From: CBFGTV01 sp965652145
GTDB taxonomy: Bacteria > Bacillota > Clostridia > Peptostreptococcales > Natronincolaceae
NCBI GenBank assembly: GCA_965652145.1
Contig: CBFGTV010000012.1
Coordinates: 1-64,000, forward strand
DNA: 64,000 nt
Direction of reading: 5' to 3'
Under the pieces are notes generated by a model. That model ran no database searches. It saw only the letters and a list, made by a program, of their open reading frames with translations, and was not told the DNA's origin. The position numbers and the translations under genes were made by a program. The stretch's first letter is position 1; each line of letters opens with the position of its first letter. Shown one piece after another: positions 1-7,979 of the stretch.

Positions 1-761
1 TACAAAAGCCACATCCCAGTGGAGGAGGCGCTGTGGTTTATGAGGTGAATCCCGACTTTGAAGATGCCATTGCAAGGGAAACAACCTATCAGGTTTACGA
101 TAGTCTTGGTGGTGTTCACCAGATTAAACAGGCTTATATTAAAACTGGAGAAACAACGTACACAGTAGCCACATTCTATGTAGATAAGGATGGCAGCATG
201 TCAACTGCAGCAGGAGATGTTAACTTGGTATTTGGTACTAATGGAAGACTATTAGATACAAGTGCCGACAGTATGAATATTACTATAGGGGCAGGCTTTA
301 CAAATGGAGCCGGGGAATTTAGCTTCGATGTCGACTTTAGCAAGCTCAAAATGGCAGCCAATAAATCCACTGCTTCAGCCCAGGGTATCGATGGCTATAA
401 GCAGGGAACATTAGAGGACTTTACGATTGCTGCCACCGGTGAAATTGTTGGGGTCTTTGATAATGGACAAAAAAGAGTGTTGGGACAGATTGCAATGGCC
501 AACTTTAAAAACCCTGCCGGCCTTGAAAAAACAGGAGGAAACCTATATCGAAGTACTTCCAATTCAGGTCAGGCCATCATCGGAGTACCAGGGTCAGGGG
601 GCTTTGGAAATCTTAACCCAGGGGCTTTGGAAATGTCCAATGTAGATTTGTCTAAGGAGTTTACCTATATGATTACAACCCAAAGGGGCTTCCAGGCAAA
701 CTCAAGAATCATTACCACCAGTGATGAAATGCTTCAGGAAGTAGTGAATATGAAGCGATAG
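1..761 (+). CDS. flgE: flagellar hook protein FlgE, C-terminal part (5' truncated by window edge)
   Basis: The frame is open from the first bases of the window, so the gene starts upstream; 252 residues are visible. FlgE polymerises into the extracellular hook joining rod and filament. The last 40 residues form the conserved rod/hook C-terminal helix (LSKEFTYMITTQRGFQANSR, then ITTSDEMLQEVVNM), which identifies the family; the part before it is the variable hook domain. An internal GTG at 33 is only the first start-like codon inside the window, not the real start. It is followed by swrD and motAB, as in the clostridial fla/che operon. FlgE rather than FlgG or FlgF is favoured by the neighbours and by the length of the variable region. 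Confidence 0.93.
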   Translation, partial: QKPHPSGGGAVVYEVNPDFEDAIARETTYQVYDSLGGVHQIKQAYIKTGETTYTVATFYVDKDGSMSTAAGDVNLVFGTNGRLLDTSADSMNITIGAGFTNGAGEFSFDVDFSKLKMAANKSTASAQGIDGYKQGTLEDFTIAATGEIVGVFDNGQKRVLGQIAMANFKNPAGLEKTGGNLYRSTSNSGQAIIGVPGSGGFGNLNPGALEMSNVDLSKEFTYMITTQRGFQANSRIITTSDEMLQEVVNMKR

Positions 762-780
762 TATGAATAAATGACAGGGT

Positions 781-800
781 CTGGGTGCTTCGGCACCCAG
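781..800 (+). other. intergenic UUCG-tetraloop hairpin between flgE and swrD
   Basis: The arms CTGGGTGC (781-788) and GCACCCAG (793-800) are perfectly complementary around a TTCG loop, giving an 8-bp stem capped by a UUCG tetraloop 19 bases after the flgE stop. No T tract follows, so it is unlikely to be a full terminator. It may protect the 3' end of the very abundant flgE message or set a processing point inside the operon (inference). Confidence 0.7.
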
Positions 801-822
801 GGCCTAATAAAGGATGGTTAGG

Positions 823-1032
823 ATGATTAAATTAAAGCGATTAAATGCCACGGATATCGTGATAAACGCTGAATTAATTGAAATGGTCGAAGAGACCCCC
901 GACACAATCATAACCTTGACCAATGGGCATAAAATGGTGGTTGCAGACAGTGCCGATGAAATAATTGAAAAAGTCATTACATATAAACAAAAATTATTTA
1001 AAGGTTTCCTGCTAAACCGAATGGAACCGTAG
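823..1032 (+). CDS. swrD: flagellar protein SwrD/FlbD family
   Basis: This small protein of 69 residues starts MIKLKRLNATDIVIN and contains the family's TLTNGHKMVV core. In B. subtilis the homologue SwrD, at the same place after the hook gene, increases flagellar motor torque, probably by supporting stator function; no enzymatic activity is known. The start at 823 is preferred over an in-frame ATG at 814 because AAAGGA at about 807-812 is correctly spaced for 823 and too close to 814. It lies 15 bases before motA, consistent with a role with the stator. There is no signal peptide or membrane segment. Confidence 0.88.
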   Translation: MIKLKRLNATDIVINAELIEMVEETPDTIITLTNGHKMVVADSADEIIEKVITYKQKLFKGFLLNRMEP

Positions 1033-1047
1033 AAATGGGGTGTAATC

Positions 1048-1839
1048 TTGGATATATCAACAATAATAGGGATAATTGTAGGGATGGTATTCGTAATACT
1101 TGGAATTTTAGCCGATGGTGATTTACCAACGTACTTTAACATCGCATCCATCCAAATCGTTTTAGGGGGAACAATTGCTGCCACATTTGTTTCCTATCCC
1201 CTACAGAAGGTATTAGAGGCCATGAAGATTGTGTCAAAGGCCTTCAGCAACAAACAGGTGGAACCCGGAGAGATTATCAATAAGATCATCGGCTTGGCCA
1301 ATATAGCCAGAAAGGAAGGGCTGCTGGCCCTTGAAGAGGCATCCGACAGCATTGGCGACAGCTTTTTACAAAAAGGGGTTATGCTGATCGTTGACGGTAC
1401 AGACCCAGAGCTGGTTAGAAATCTATTGGAAACGGAGCTTTCCTTTGTGGAAGAGCGGCATAAAAATGGGCAGGGGATTTTTGAATCCATGGGAACCTAC
1501 GCACCGGCCTTTGGTATGATTGGTACCCTAATTGGTCTGATCAACATGCTTAAAAAGCTTGAAGACCCTTCTTCCATCGGCGCCAGTATGGCTGTGGCCT
1601 TGATCACTACCTTCTATGGGTCATTAATGGCAAACCTGATTTTCCTACCCATTGCCAATAAATTAAAGCTTAGAAGCCGTGAGGAGATCTTAAGAAAAGA
1701 GATTATGGTAGAAGGACTGTTGTCGATTCAGGCCGGTGAAAACCCAAGAATCATTGAAGAAAAGCTAAAGGCCTTCTTACCACCTAAATCAAGAGAAAAC
1801 CTGACTGGCAAGCAGGAAGGCGTGGAAGCAAATGGCTAG
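1048..1839 (+). CDS. motA: flagellar motor stator protein MotA
   Basis: MotA forms the ion-conducting stator of the flagellar motor with MotB in the cytoplasmic membrane. The 263-residue protein has four predicted membrane segments (two near the N-terminus, two around residues 150-210) and the family motif GTYAPAFGMIGTLIGLI at about 150-166. The cytoplasmic loop between segments 2 and 3 is where MotA contacts FliG. The start is a TTG behind GGGGTG. It overlaps motB by 8 nt, suggesting translational coupling. Whether the pair uses protons or sodium cannot be settled by eye. Confidence 0.95.
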   Translation: MDISTIIGIIVGMVFVILGILADGDLPTYFNIASIQIVLGGTIAATFVSYPLQKVLEAMKIVSKAFSNKQVEPGEIINKIIGLANIARKEGLLALEEASDSIGDSFLQKGVMLIVDGTDPELVRNLLETELSFVEERHKNGQGIFESMGTYAPAFGMIGTLIGLINMLKKLEDPSSIGASMAVALITTFYGSLMANLIFLPIANKLKLRSREEILRKEIMVEGLLSIQAGENPRIIEEKLKAFLPPKSRENLTGKQEGVEANG

Positions 1840-2578
1840 AAAAAGAAAAGAAGAAGCTCCGGCACCAGGTTCTCCAGCGTGGATGACCACCTATGGAGAT
1901 ATGGTTACCCTGTTATTATGTTTCTTTGTGTTGTTATTTTCCTTTTCAACAATTGATGCCAAAAAATTTCAATCAATCATCCAATCCTTTCAGGGGGCAT
2001 TGGGGGTCTTAGATTCAGGACAAACAATTGAAATGTCAGACTTTATTTCCGAAGGGATGGCAGATGAGCTTACCACCAACCAAATGGAAGAATTAGAGGA
2101 TTTTAGAAAGCTAAAGGAAAAGCTCGAGGAATTTTTAGAGGCAAATGGTCTGGATAACGATGTACTGGTAACCCTCGAGACCAGAGGTTTGATTCTTCGC
2201 TTTCAAGACAGTGTCTTATTTGATTCAGGCAGTGCAGAATTAAAGCCTGGCTCAAAGGAGCTCTTAAATTACCTGTCAGAATTTTTAATGGAGCCTGAAT
2301 TTGAGTCAAAATTCGTCAGGGTAGAGGGACATACCGATACGGACCCCTTAAGGCCTAATTCCAGATATGAAACCAACTGGGAGCTGTCGGTGGCAAGGGC
2401 ATCTAATGTAGTTCGCTATTTAATAGAAGAAATTAATTTAGAGCCAAGACGTTTTTCTGCCTCGGGCTATGGAGAATATCATCCCGTAGCAGATAACGAA
2501 ACAGTTGAGAATAAGGCAAAAAACAGACGGGTTGACATTGTTATACTAAAATCAGAGCTTGCAATTTCATTGCCGTAA
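1832..2578 (+). CDS. motB: flagellar motor stator protein MotB
   Basis: MotB anchors the stator to peptidoglycan. The 248-residue protein has a short basic N-terminus, one membrane helix at about 24-42 preceded by the conserved TYGDMVTLLL, in which Asp23 is the ion-binding residue, a linker, and a C-terminal OmpA-like domain (VEGHTDTDP, then NRRVDIVI) that binds peptidoglycan. Family length is normal. The gene starts inside the end of motA. MotA/MotB placed between flgE and fliL is a common clostridial arrangement that differs from B. subtilis, where motAB lies elsewhere. Confidence 0.96.
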   Translation: MARKRKEEAPAPGSPAWMTTYGDMVTLLLCFFVLLFSFSTIDAKKFQSIIQSFQGALGVLDSGQTIEMSDFISEGMADELTTNQMEELEDFRKLKEKLEEFLEANGLDNDVLVTLETRGLILRFQDSVLFDSGSAELKPGSKELLNYLSEFLMEPEFESKFVRVEGHTDTDPLRPNSRYETNWELSVARASNVVRYLIEEINLEPRRFSASGYGEYHPVADNETVENKAKNRRVDIVILKSELAISLP

Positions 2579-2601
2579 GCTGGCTAATTGGAGGATAGAG
2601 C

Positions 2602-3015
2602 ATGGATACAAAAAAATTACTTACTTTCACACTCATTGGAGTCATATTAGCGGGGGTTGTCTTCGGTGCCGTATTCTTCTTCATGGTATATAGCCCTAAC
2701 ATGACTGTTAAGGCAACAAATACCTATGAGTATAGTATGGCAGATTTTACAACCAATTTGGGGGCTGTAAAGAGCTATTTCAGAGGCTCCATTGTGGTAG
2801 AGACCACCAACAAGAGGCTTATTGAGGAATTTGAAGCCCACAACGCCGAACTAAGAGACGCCATTATACAAATTCTGATATCCAAAAAGCCTGAAGATTT
2901 ACTGGATATCAGCGGTCAGCAGGCCCTGAGGGAAGAAATAAAAGCTGCCATTGGAAAAGTATTAACAACCGATGAAATTACAAATGTTTATTTTATCGAC
3001 TACATTGTACAGTAG
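2602..3015 (+). CDS. fliL: flagellar basal body-associated protein FliL
   Basis: FliL is a single-pass membrane protein that surrounds and stabilises the stator at high load. The 137-residue product has a short cytoplasmic N-terminus, a membrane helix at about 8-31 and an extracytoplasmic domain ending with VYFIDYIVQ, typical of the family. A GGAGG-like site (GGAGGATAG) lies just upstream of the ATG. It sits between motB and fliM, the standard position, with 12 bases to the preferred fliM start. Confidence 0.92.
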   Translation: MDTKKLLTFTLIGVILAGVVFGAVFFFMVYSPNMTVKATNTYEYSMADFTTNLGAVKSYFRGSIVVETTNKRLIEEFEAHNAELRDAIIQILISKKPEDLLDISGQQALREEIKAAIGKVLTTDEITNVYFIDYIVQ

Positions 3016-3027
3016 GAGGTGAAGCAG

Positions 3028-4023
3028 TTGTCTGATGTATTATCCCAAAATGAAATAGATGCCCTGTTAAAGGCAATCAGTACAGGGGAAGTCGACGCCG
3101 AAGAGATAAAGGACGAAAAACAGGAAAAGAAAATCCGAAATTATGATTTTAAAAGTCCAAAAAAGCTTGCAAAGGATCAGCTTAGAACATTGCAAATTAT
3201 TCATGAAAATTTTTCAAGGGTCTTAAATACCTTCCTTTCAGGCTATTTGAGGAGCTATATTCATACAGAGGTCTTAACAGTTGAGGAATTGTCCTACTAT
3301 GAATTCAACAATTCCATTGTTAATCCGGCAGTCATCTCAATTGTAAATCTGTATCCCTTGACGGGCCAAATCGTTTTGGACATATCACCGTCAATTGCCT
3401 TTACCTTCATAGATCGTATATTAGGAGGCATCGGTAAAAACTTTGATGAAAAAAGAACCTTTACAGAAATTGAAACAACCTTGATAAGAAAATTAATGAA
3501 GCAGGTATTGGAATTAATGATTGATCCCTGGGAAAATGTCATTGAGCTTCAGCCTCAATTAGATAAGATTGAGACCAATTCCCAGTTTGTACAGATCGTT
3601 TCCCCTAATGAAACAGTAGCATTGATTACCTTAAGCTTAAAAATTGGTGAAACAGAAGGCATGATGAATATTTGTATTCCCCATATTGTCATTGAGCCGA
3701 TTTTAGATAAGCTAAGTACTAAATTTTGGTTTTCCAATATCAGTAAGTCCGTTACAGAAACTGACAAACTGACTCTGAAAAAACGGGTAGAGAGAAGTCA
3801 TGTAAACATTTCAGCCTTAATGGGGTCCACGATGATTACAGTCAAGGATTTCCTGGGGCTTCAAAAAGGTGATGTAATTAGGCTGGATAATCTTGTTAAT
3901 CAAGAGCTGGAAATTTTGGTTGGACAACGTCAAAAGTATTATGGCGTTCCTGGTACTGTGAAAAATAAAGTCGCTGTAAAAGTTACGAGGATTGACAAGA
4001 AAGGAGATGAACTAGATGACTGA
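3028..4023 (+). CDS. fliM: flagellar motor switch protein FliM
   Basis: FliM is the C-ring protein that binds phosphorylated CheY and switches rotation. The N-terminal DVLSQNEIDALLKAI is the conserved CheY-P-binding segment; the middle is the CheC-like domain without phosphatase motifs, and the C-terminal 75 residues form the SpoA domain that contacts FliY/FliN. I take the TTG at 3028 as the start because AGGAGGTG at 3014-3020 is ideally spaced for it, whereas the in-frame GTG at 3019 lies inside that site. The protein is 331 residues, the family's usual length, and overlaps fliY by 8 nt. Confidence 0.95.
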   Translation: MSDVLSQNEIDALLKAISTGEVDAEEIKDEKQEKKIRNYDFKSPKKLAKDQLRTLQIIHENFSRVLNTFLSGYLRSYIHTEVLTVEELSYYEFNNSIVNPAVISIVNLYPLTGQIVLDISPSIAFTFIDRILGGIGKNFDEKRTFTEIETTLIRKLMKQVLELMIDPWENVIELQPQLDKIETNSQFVQIVSPNETVALITLSLKIGETEGMMNICIPHIVIEPILDKLSTKFWFSNISKSVTETDKLTLKKRVERSHVNISALMGSTMITVKDFLGLQKGDVIRLDNLVNQELEILVGQRQKYYGVPGTVKNKVAVKVTRIDKKGDELDD

Positions 4024-5158
4024 TATGTTGTCTCAAGAAGAGATTGATGCCCTCCTAAATGGAAGTAGCGGAGGAAATGAAGTAGAAAATAACCAAAAGG
4101 ATACCTATACTGATTTCAACAACGAAGAAAAGGACACCATTGGAGAAATCGGAAATATCAGCATGGGAACTGCTGCCACCACCCTTTCAACCCTTCTGGG
4201 GAATCGGGTTAATATCACCACACCAAAGGTATCCTTGCTTGATATAAACCAGTTGTCAGAAGAATATGATATACCCTTTGTAGCCGTGGATGTAAAATAC
4301 AAAGAAGGTCTTGAGGGGCTTAATGTACTAATCCTGAAGGAAAATGACGTCAAGATTATTACCGACCTTATGATGGGCGGCGAAGGAAACATAGGGGCTG
4401 AGCCTCTGACAGATATTCATTTAAGTGCCATCAGTGAAGCCATGAATCAGATGGTGGGCTCTGCCTCCACCTCTCTTTCAGAAATGTTCAGTAAAAAGAT
4501 CGATATTTATCCTCCCAGGGTATTTCGGTTGGAGCTGAATTCACCTGATTTTGTAGACCTATTCCCAGAGCTTTCTATGCCCTTTGTGAGAATATCCTTT
4601 AGAATGGAGATAGGAAACTTAATAGACAGCGAGATTATGCAATTGATTCCCCTGGACTTTGCCAAAGAAATGGTTGATAAGCTGTTGTATAGCTATACGC
4701 CTCAAGAGGCTTCGGCAGCAGAAGAAGCTGTCAGGGTAGAAGCCAGGCCTCAGAAAGTCGTTTCCCAGGAAATATCGCAGCAATCCAACCAGGGGGGCTA
4801 TGGCCATGGACAGGCTCCAGCTCAGCAATCAGCTGCTAATCCTGTTAATGTGCAGCCAGTATCATTCCAATCCTTTGATCAGTCAAGCAGTAAAGGGTTG
4901 CCTGAAAACATCGATTTAATTCAGGATGTTCCCCTTAATATTACTGTAGAGCTGGGGAGAACCGTTAAACGAATTAGTGAAATATTAGAATTTGGGCCTG
5001 GTACCATTATCGAGCTGGATAAACTGGTAGGTGAGCCCCTGGATATATTGGTCAATGGTCAATATGTAGCCAAGGGTGAAGTGGTTGTAATAGATGAAAA
5101 CTATGGTATTCGAATAACCGATATTGTCAATACCACAAAACGCTTTGCAAAACTCTAA
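4016..5158 (+). CDS. fliY: flagellar motor switch phosphatase FliY
   Basis: FliY is the Gram-positive counterpart of FliN and also dephosphorylates CheY-P at the switch. The 380-residue protein has an N-terminal CheY-binding motif (MLSQEEIDALLNG), a CheC-like phosphatase domain carrying both signature helices (IGEIGNISMGTAATTL at about 43-58 and ISEAMNQMVGSASTSL at about 140-155), a Gln/Ser-rich linker at 240-290 and a C-terminal SpoA domain (about 300-375). The presence of both E-x2-N helices predicts an active phosphatase. Its place after fliM and before cheY matches B. subtilis. Confidence 0.95.
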   Translation: MTDMLSQEEIDALLNGSSGGNEVENNQKDTYTDFNNEEKDTIGEIGNISMGTAATTLSTLLGNRVNITTPKVSLLDINQLSEEYDIPFVAVDVKYKEGLEGLNVLILKENDVKIITDLMMGGEGNIGAEPLTDIHLSAISEAMNQMVGSASTSLSEMFSKKIDIYPPRVFRLELNSPDFVDLFPELSMPFVRISFRMEIGNLIDSEIMQLIPLDFAKEMVDKLLYSYTPQEASAAEEAVRVEARPQKVVSQEISQQSNQGGYGHGQAPAQQSAANPVNVQPVSFQSFDQSSSKGLPENIDLIQDVPLNITVELGRTVKRISEILEFGPGTIIELDKLVGEPLDILVNGQYVAKGEVVVIDENYGIRITDIVNTTKRFAKL

Positions 5159-5205
5159 AGCGAGAATTCCATTACAATTAATTATTAATCGCCCATCAAA
5201 ATTCA

Positions 5206-5235
5206 TTGAATTTAACTAACTTCTAGTTATATAAT
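5206..5235 (+). promoter_or_regulatory. candidate sigma-A promoter ahead of cheY
   Basis: TTGAAT (5206-5211) and a perfect TATAAT (5230-5235) are 18 bp apart in the 172-bp gap between fliY and cheY. This suggests that cheY-fliO and downstream genes can be transcribed from an internal promoter in addition to the main operon promoter upstream of the window. Confidence 0.55.
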
Positions 5236-5236
5236 A

Positions 5237-5286
5237 CCATTAGGGGTAGTTTCTGTCGCAAATTGTTTAATTTTAGCGACTAATGG
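5237..5286 (+). other. structured 5' leader of cheY (nested hairpin)
   Basis: CCATTA (5237-5242) pairs with TAATGG (5281-5286), and inside it GTCGC (5255-5259) pairs with GCGAC (5276-5280), extended by an AAATT/AATTT inner stem with a short loop. The structure begins close to the start site expected from the TATAAT at 5230 and ends 45 bases before the cheY ATG. No T tract follows. It fits no riboswitch class that I recognise. Confidence 0.5.
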
Positions 5287-5330
5287 AAGGGTATAGATAC
5301 AATACACAGATATTTAAGGAGGAAATATTA

Positions 5331-5693
5331 ATGGCAAAGGGAATTTTAATCGTGGATGATGCGGCATTTATGCGAATGATGATTAAGGACGTACTGACCA
5401 AAAATGGATTCGAGGTTGTAGGAGAGGCTGAAAATGGTGCCAAGGCCATTGAAAAATTTAAAGAGCTTGGGCCCCTATTAACCATTATGGATATTACCAT
5501 GCCAGAGGTCGATGGAATACAGGCAGTAAAGGAAATTAAAAAGCTTGATCCAAATGCCAAGGTTATTATGTGTTCTGCCATGGGACAACAGGCCATGGTA
5601 ATTGAAGCAATTCAAGCCGGAGCAAAGGACTTTATCGTTAAGCCCTTCCAGGCAGATCGGGTTATTGAGGCAGTAAAAAAGGTAATCGGTTAA
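5331..5693 (+). CDS. cheY: chemotaxis response regulator CheY
   Basis: CheY is a single receiver domain of 120 residues that is phosphorylated by CheA and binds FliM. The acidic pair Asp9/Asp10, the phospho-acceptor Asp54 (IMDITMP), Ser82 and Lys104 (VKPF) are all present, so it should be fully active. The start at 5331 follows a strong AAGGAGG; an in-frame ATG at 5283 would add 16 unrelated residues. Its position between fliY and fliO is the same as in B. subtilis. Confidence 0.97.
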   Translation: MAKGILIVDDAAFMRMMIKDVLTKNGFEVVGEAENGAKAIEKFKELGPLLTIMDITMPEVDGIQAVKEIKKLDPNAKVIMCSAMGQQAMVIEAIQAGAKDFIVKPFQADRVIEAVKKVIG

Positions 5694-5706
5694 AGCCGGT
5701 GAAGCA

Positions 5707-6114
5707 ATGTTAAATCAGATTTTCACGATCATTTTGCTTCTGATGGCAGTGGCCCTAGTGGTTGGCCTTGCCTACTTGACCACCCTGTTGATTGCCAAAA
5801 AATCAAACATGATGATACATAGCCGTTCAATTAAGGTTTTAGAACGTTCAGGGGTTGGCCTTCAAATGAACATTACCATCGTTCAAATTGCCGATCGGGT
5901 ATATTTTTTAGCCATTCAAAATAAAAATGTTACCCTATTGGATGCCATGCCCCTTGACGAATGGCTTAAGTATCGTGAGGCACAAGCAGCAAAGGATATG
6001 ATTGGAAAAGAGCTGTTTAAAAAGGACATGGCAGTGACGAAGGAAATCAAAAAACTGCTTAAGAAACCGATTTTAAAAAAAGGTGAGGATCACAACACAG
6101 ATGGAAACAATTAG
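5707..6114 (+). CDS. fliO: flagellar biosynthetic protein FliO
   Basis: FliO (called FliZ in B. subtilis) assists assembly of the FliP ring in the flagellar type III export gate. The 135-residue protein has one membrane helix at about 5-30 followed by the compact FliO domain (IKVLERSGVGLQMNITIVQI) and a basic tail. Sequence conservation in this family is low, so the call also rests on the position directly before fliP, which it overlaps by 14 nt when fliP is started at 6101. Confidence 0.88.
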   Translation: MLNQIFTIILLLMAVALVVGLAYLTTLLIAKKSNMMIHSRSIKVLERSGVGLQMNITIVQIADRVYFLAIQNKNVTLLDAMPLDEWLKYREAQAAKDMIGKELFKKDMAVTKEIKKLLKKPILKKGEDHNTDGNN

Positions 6115-6889
6115 AGGACTATATAAAACCAAATTGAAGTGGCAGTGGTTGTTGGTTTTCATTGTCATAATGACCTTGATCAGCGGTTGGCGGGTGGAAG
6201 CCCAGCCCAACCTGCCAATTCCAAGAATTGGTTTGTCTGTTGAAGGAGCTGAATCACCCCAACAGGTTGCCTCTTCCATTCAAATTCTATTACTATTGAC
6301 AATTTTATCGATCGCTCCGTCAATTTTGATCATGATGACGGGCTTTACAAGAATCATTATTGTACTTTCATTTTTAAGGAATGCACTGGCAACTCAACAG
6401 ACACCACCAACTCAGGTTTTAATTGGATTGGCACTGTTTCTTACCTTCTTTATCATGGCTCCAATCTTTGTAGAAATAAACCAGACTGCCATACAACCGT
6501 ATTTGGCTGAGGAAATAAGCGATACTGAAGCTTTAGAGGCGGCAATGAAGCCCTTAAGGGAGTTTATGTTTAGGCAAACCAGAGAAAAGGATCTGGCGCT
6601 TTTTATGGAAATAGCCGAAAATGAGGTACCGGAATCTCTTGAGGATATTCCTACAACGACACTGATTCCAGCTTTTATCATCAGTGAATTGAAAACGGCC
6701 TTCCAGATGGGATTCATTCTGTTTATTCCTTTTATTATTTTGGATATGGTGGTGGCCAGTACATTAATGTCCATGGGGATGATGATGCTGCCGCCGGCTA
6801 TGATCTCGCTGCCCTTTAAAATACTGTTATTTGTTCTGGTTGATGGATGGAACATACTGATTAAGTCCTTGATCGTAGGCTTTAAATAG
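6101..6889 (+). CDS. fliP: flagellar type III export gate protein FliP
   Basis: FliP forms the core of the export gate with FliQ and FliR. The protein has a cleavable-type N-terminal hydrophobic segment (about 12-30), followed by four membrane helices and a periplasmic loop. FTRIIIVLSFLRNALATQQT is the FliP signature. I chose ATG 6101 (262 residues); an in-frame GTG at 6083 lies inside the GGTGAGG ribosome binding site. It is 11 bases ahead of fliQ. Confidence 0.96.
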   Translation: METIRGLYKTKLKWQWLLVFIVIMTLISGWRVEAQPNLPIPRIGLSVEGAESPQQVASSIQILLLLTILSIAPSILIMMTGFTRIIIVLSFLRNALATQQTPPTQVLIGLALFLTFFIMAPIFVEINQTAIQPYLAEEISDTEALEAAMKPLREFMFRQTREKDLALFMEIAENEVPESLEDIPTTTLIPAFIISELKTAFQMGFILFIPFIILDMVVASTLMSMGMMMLPPAMISLPFKILLFVLVDGWNILIKSLIVGFK

Positions 6890-6900
6890 GGGGGAATTAA

Positions 6901-7170
6901 ATGAGTGAAGCAATGGTAATAGAACTGGGTCAACAGACCATGACCACCATCCTGCTGCTGGCTGCCCCAATGCTTTTAATTGGCCTCTTGGTGGGGCTTG
7001 CTGTCAGTATATTTCAAGCCACAACCCAGATTCAGGAGGCGACTCTAGCCTTTATTCCCAAAATTGTTGCTATTTTTGCATCCATTGTTATTTTTGGTCC
7101 TTGGATGTTATCAGTACTAATTAATTTCACAACTAAATTATTTAACAATATTAGTATCTACATACAGTGA
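6901..7170 (+). CDS. fliQ: flagellar type III export gate protein FliQ
   Basis: FliQ is an 89-residue protein of two membrane helices that packs around the FliP/FliR core of the export gate. The sequence shows the expected hairpin (hydrophobic segments at about 16-38 and 52-74) and the conserved ATTQIQEATLAFIPKI stretch between and after them. GGGGGG lies just upstream of its ATG. Order fliP-fliQ-fliR is intact. Confidence 0.95.
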   Translation: MSEAMVIELGQQTMTTILLLAAPMLLIGLLVGLAVSIFQATTQIQEATLAFIPKIVAIFASIVIFGPWMLSVLINFTTKLFNNISIYIQ

Positions 7171-7183
7171 AGAGTGATAGGCC

Positions 7184-7975
7184 ATGGATCAACTACTAGA
7201 GGTAATACAACTAAATTTACATATTTTTATTTTAATTGTCTTTCGTGTCACGGGGATCTTTGTAGCGGCACCCATCTTTGCCCGCAGTAATTTTCCTGCA
7301 TTAATGAAAATAGGCTTGTCAGTAACCATTGGTTTCATTTTAATGCCAGTTCTGGGAAACAGTGCAGCAATAGAAATCGGCAGTGTTTTACAGCTTGCTC
7401 TTTACGTACTAACAGAATTTATAGCAGGAATTTTAATCGGCTTCATTGCCTTTATGTACTTTTCTGCTCTGTATTTGGCGGGCACCATTATTGATACCCA
7501 GATGGGCTTTGGTATGGTAAATGTATTTGATCCCCAAACCAACACCCAAATTCCGGTAATGGGTAACTTTTATAACAATTTATTGTCCCTTTTATTTATT
7601 GTATTGAATGGACATCACCTGTTAATCAGGGCTTTAACCGACAGCTTTCAAATTTTGCCCCTAGGAACCAGTTTTACGCTGGGCTCAGAGGGAGTTGCAA
7701 AAATAACTGTCATCATGACTGAGTTCTTTGTTTTGGCAGTAAAATTCAGTGCCCCAGTATTGCTTACTATCCTGCTGGCCAATGTTTTGCTGGGGATTTT
7801 AGCCAGAACCATGCCTCAAATGAATGTATTCATTGTGGGCCTGCCCTTAAAGATCTTTGTTGGAATGCTAACGGTTATTATTTCACTACAATTTATGCTG
7901 CCCTTTACCCGTCTCATTTTTGATAAGCTATTTACTTCAATCTATGAAATGCTCAAGATCCTTGCAAAGGGATGA
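7184..7975 (+). CDS. fliR: flagellar type III export gate protein FliR
   Basis: FliR contributes one subunit to the export gate complex. The 263 residues contain about six hydrophobic segments, as the family requires, and typical FliR stretches such as FRVTGIFVAAPIFARSNFPA near the N-terminus and GLPLKIFVGM near residue 220. The gap to flhB is only 4 nt, which implies coupled translation; in some clostridia these two genes are fused, but here a stop (TGA at 7973) separates them. Confidence 0.95.
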   Translation: MDQLLEVIQLNLHIFILIVFRVTGIFVAAPIFARSNFPALMKIGLSVTIGFILMPVLGNSAAIEIGSVLQLALYVLTEFIAGILIGFIAFMYFSALYLAGTIIDTQMGFGMVNVFDPQTNTQIPVMGNFYNNLLSLLFIVLNGHHLLIRALTDSFQILPLGTSFTLGSEGVAKITVIMTEFFVLAVKFSAPVLLTILLANVLLGILARTMPQMNVFIVGLPLKIFVGMLTVIISLQFMLPFTRLIFDKLFTSIYEMLKILAKG

Positions 7976-7979
7976 TGAA

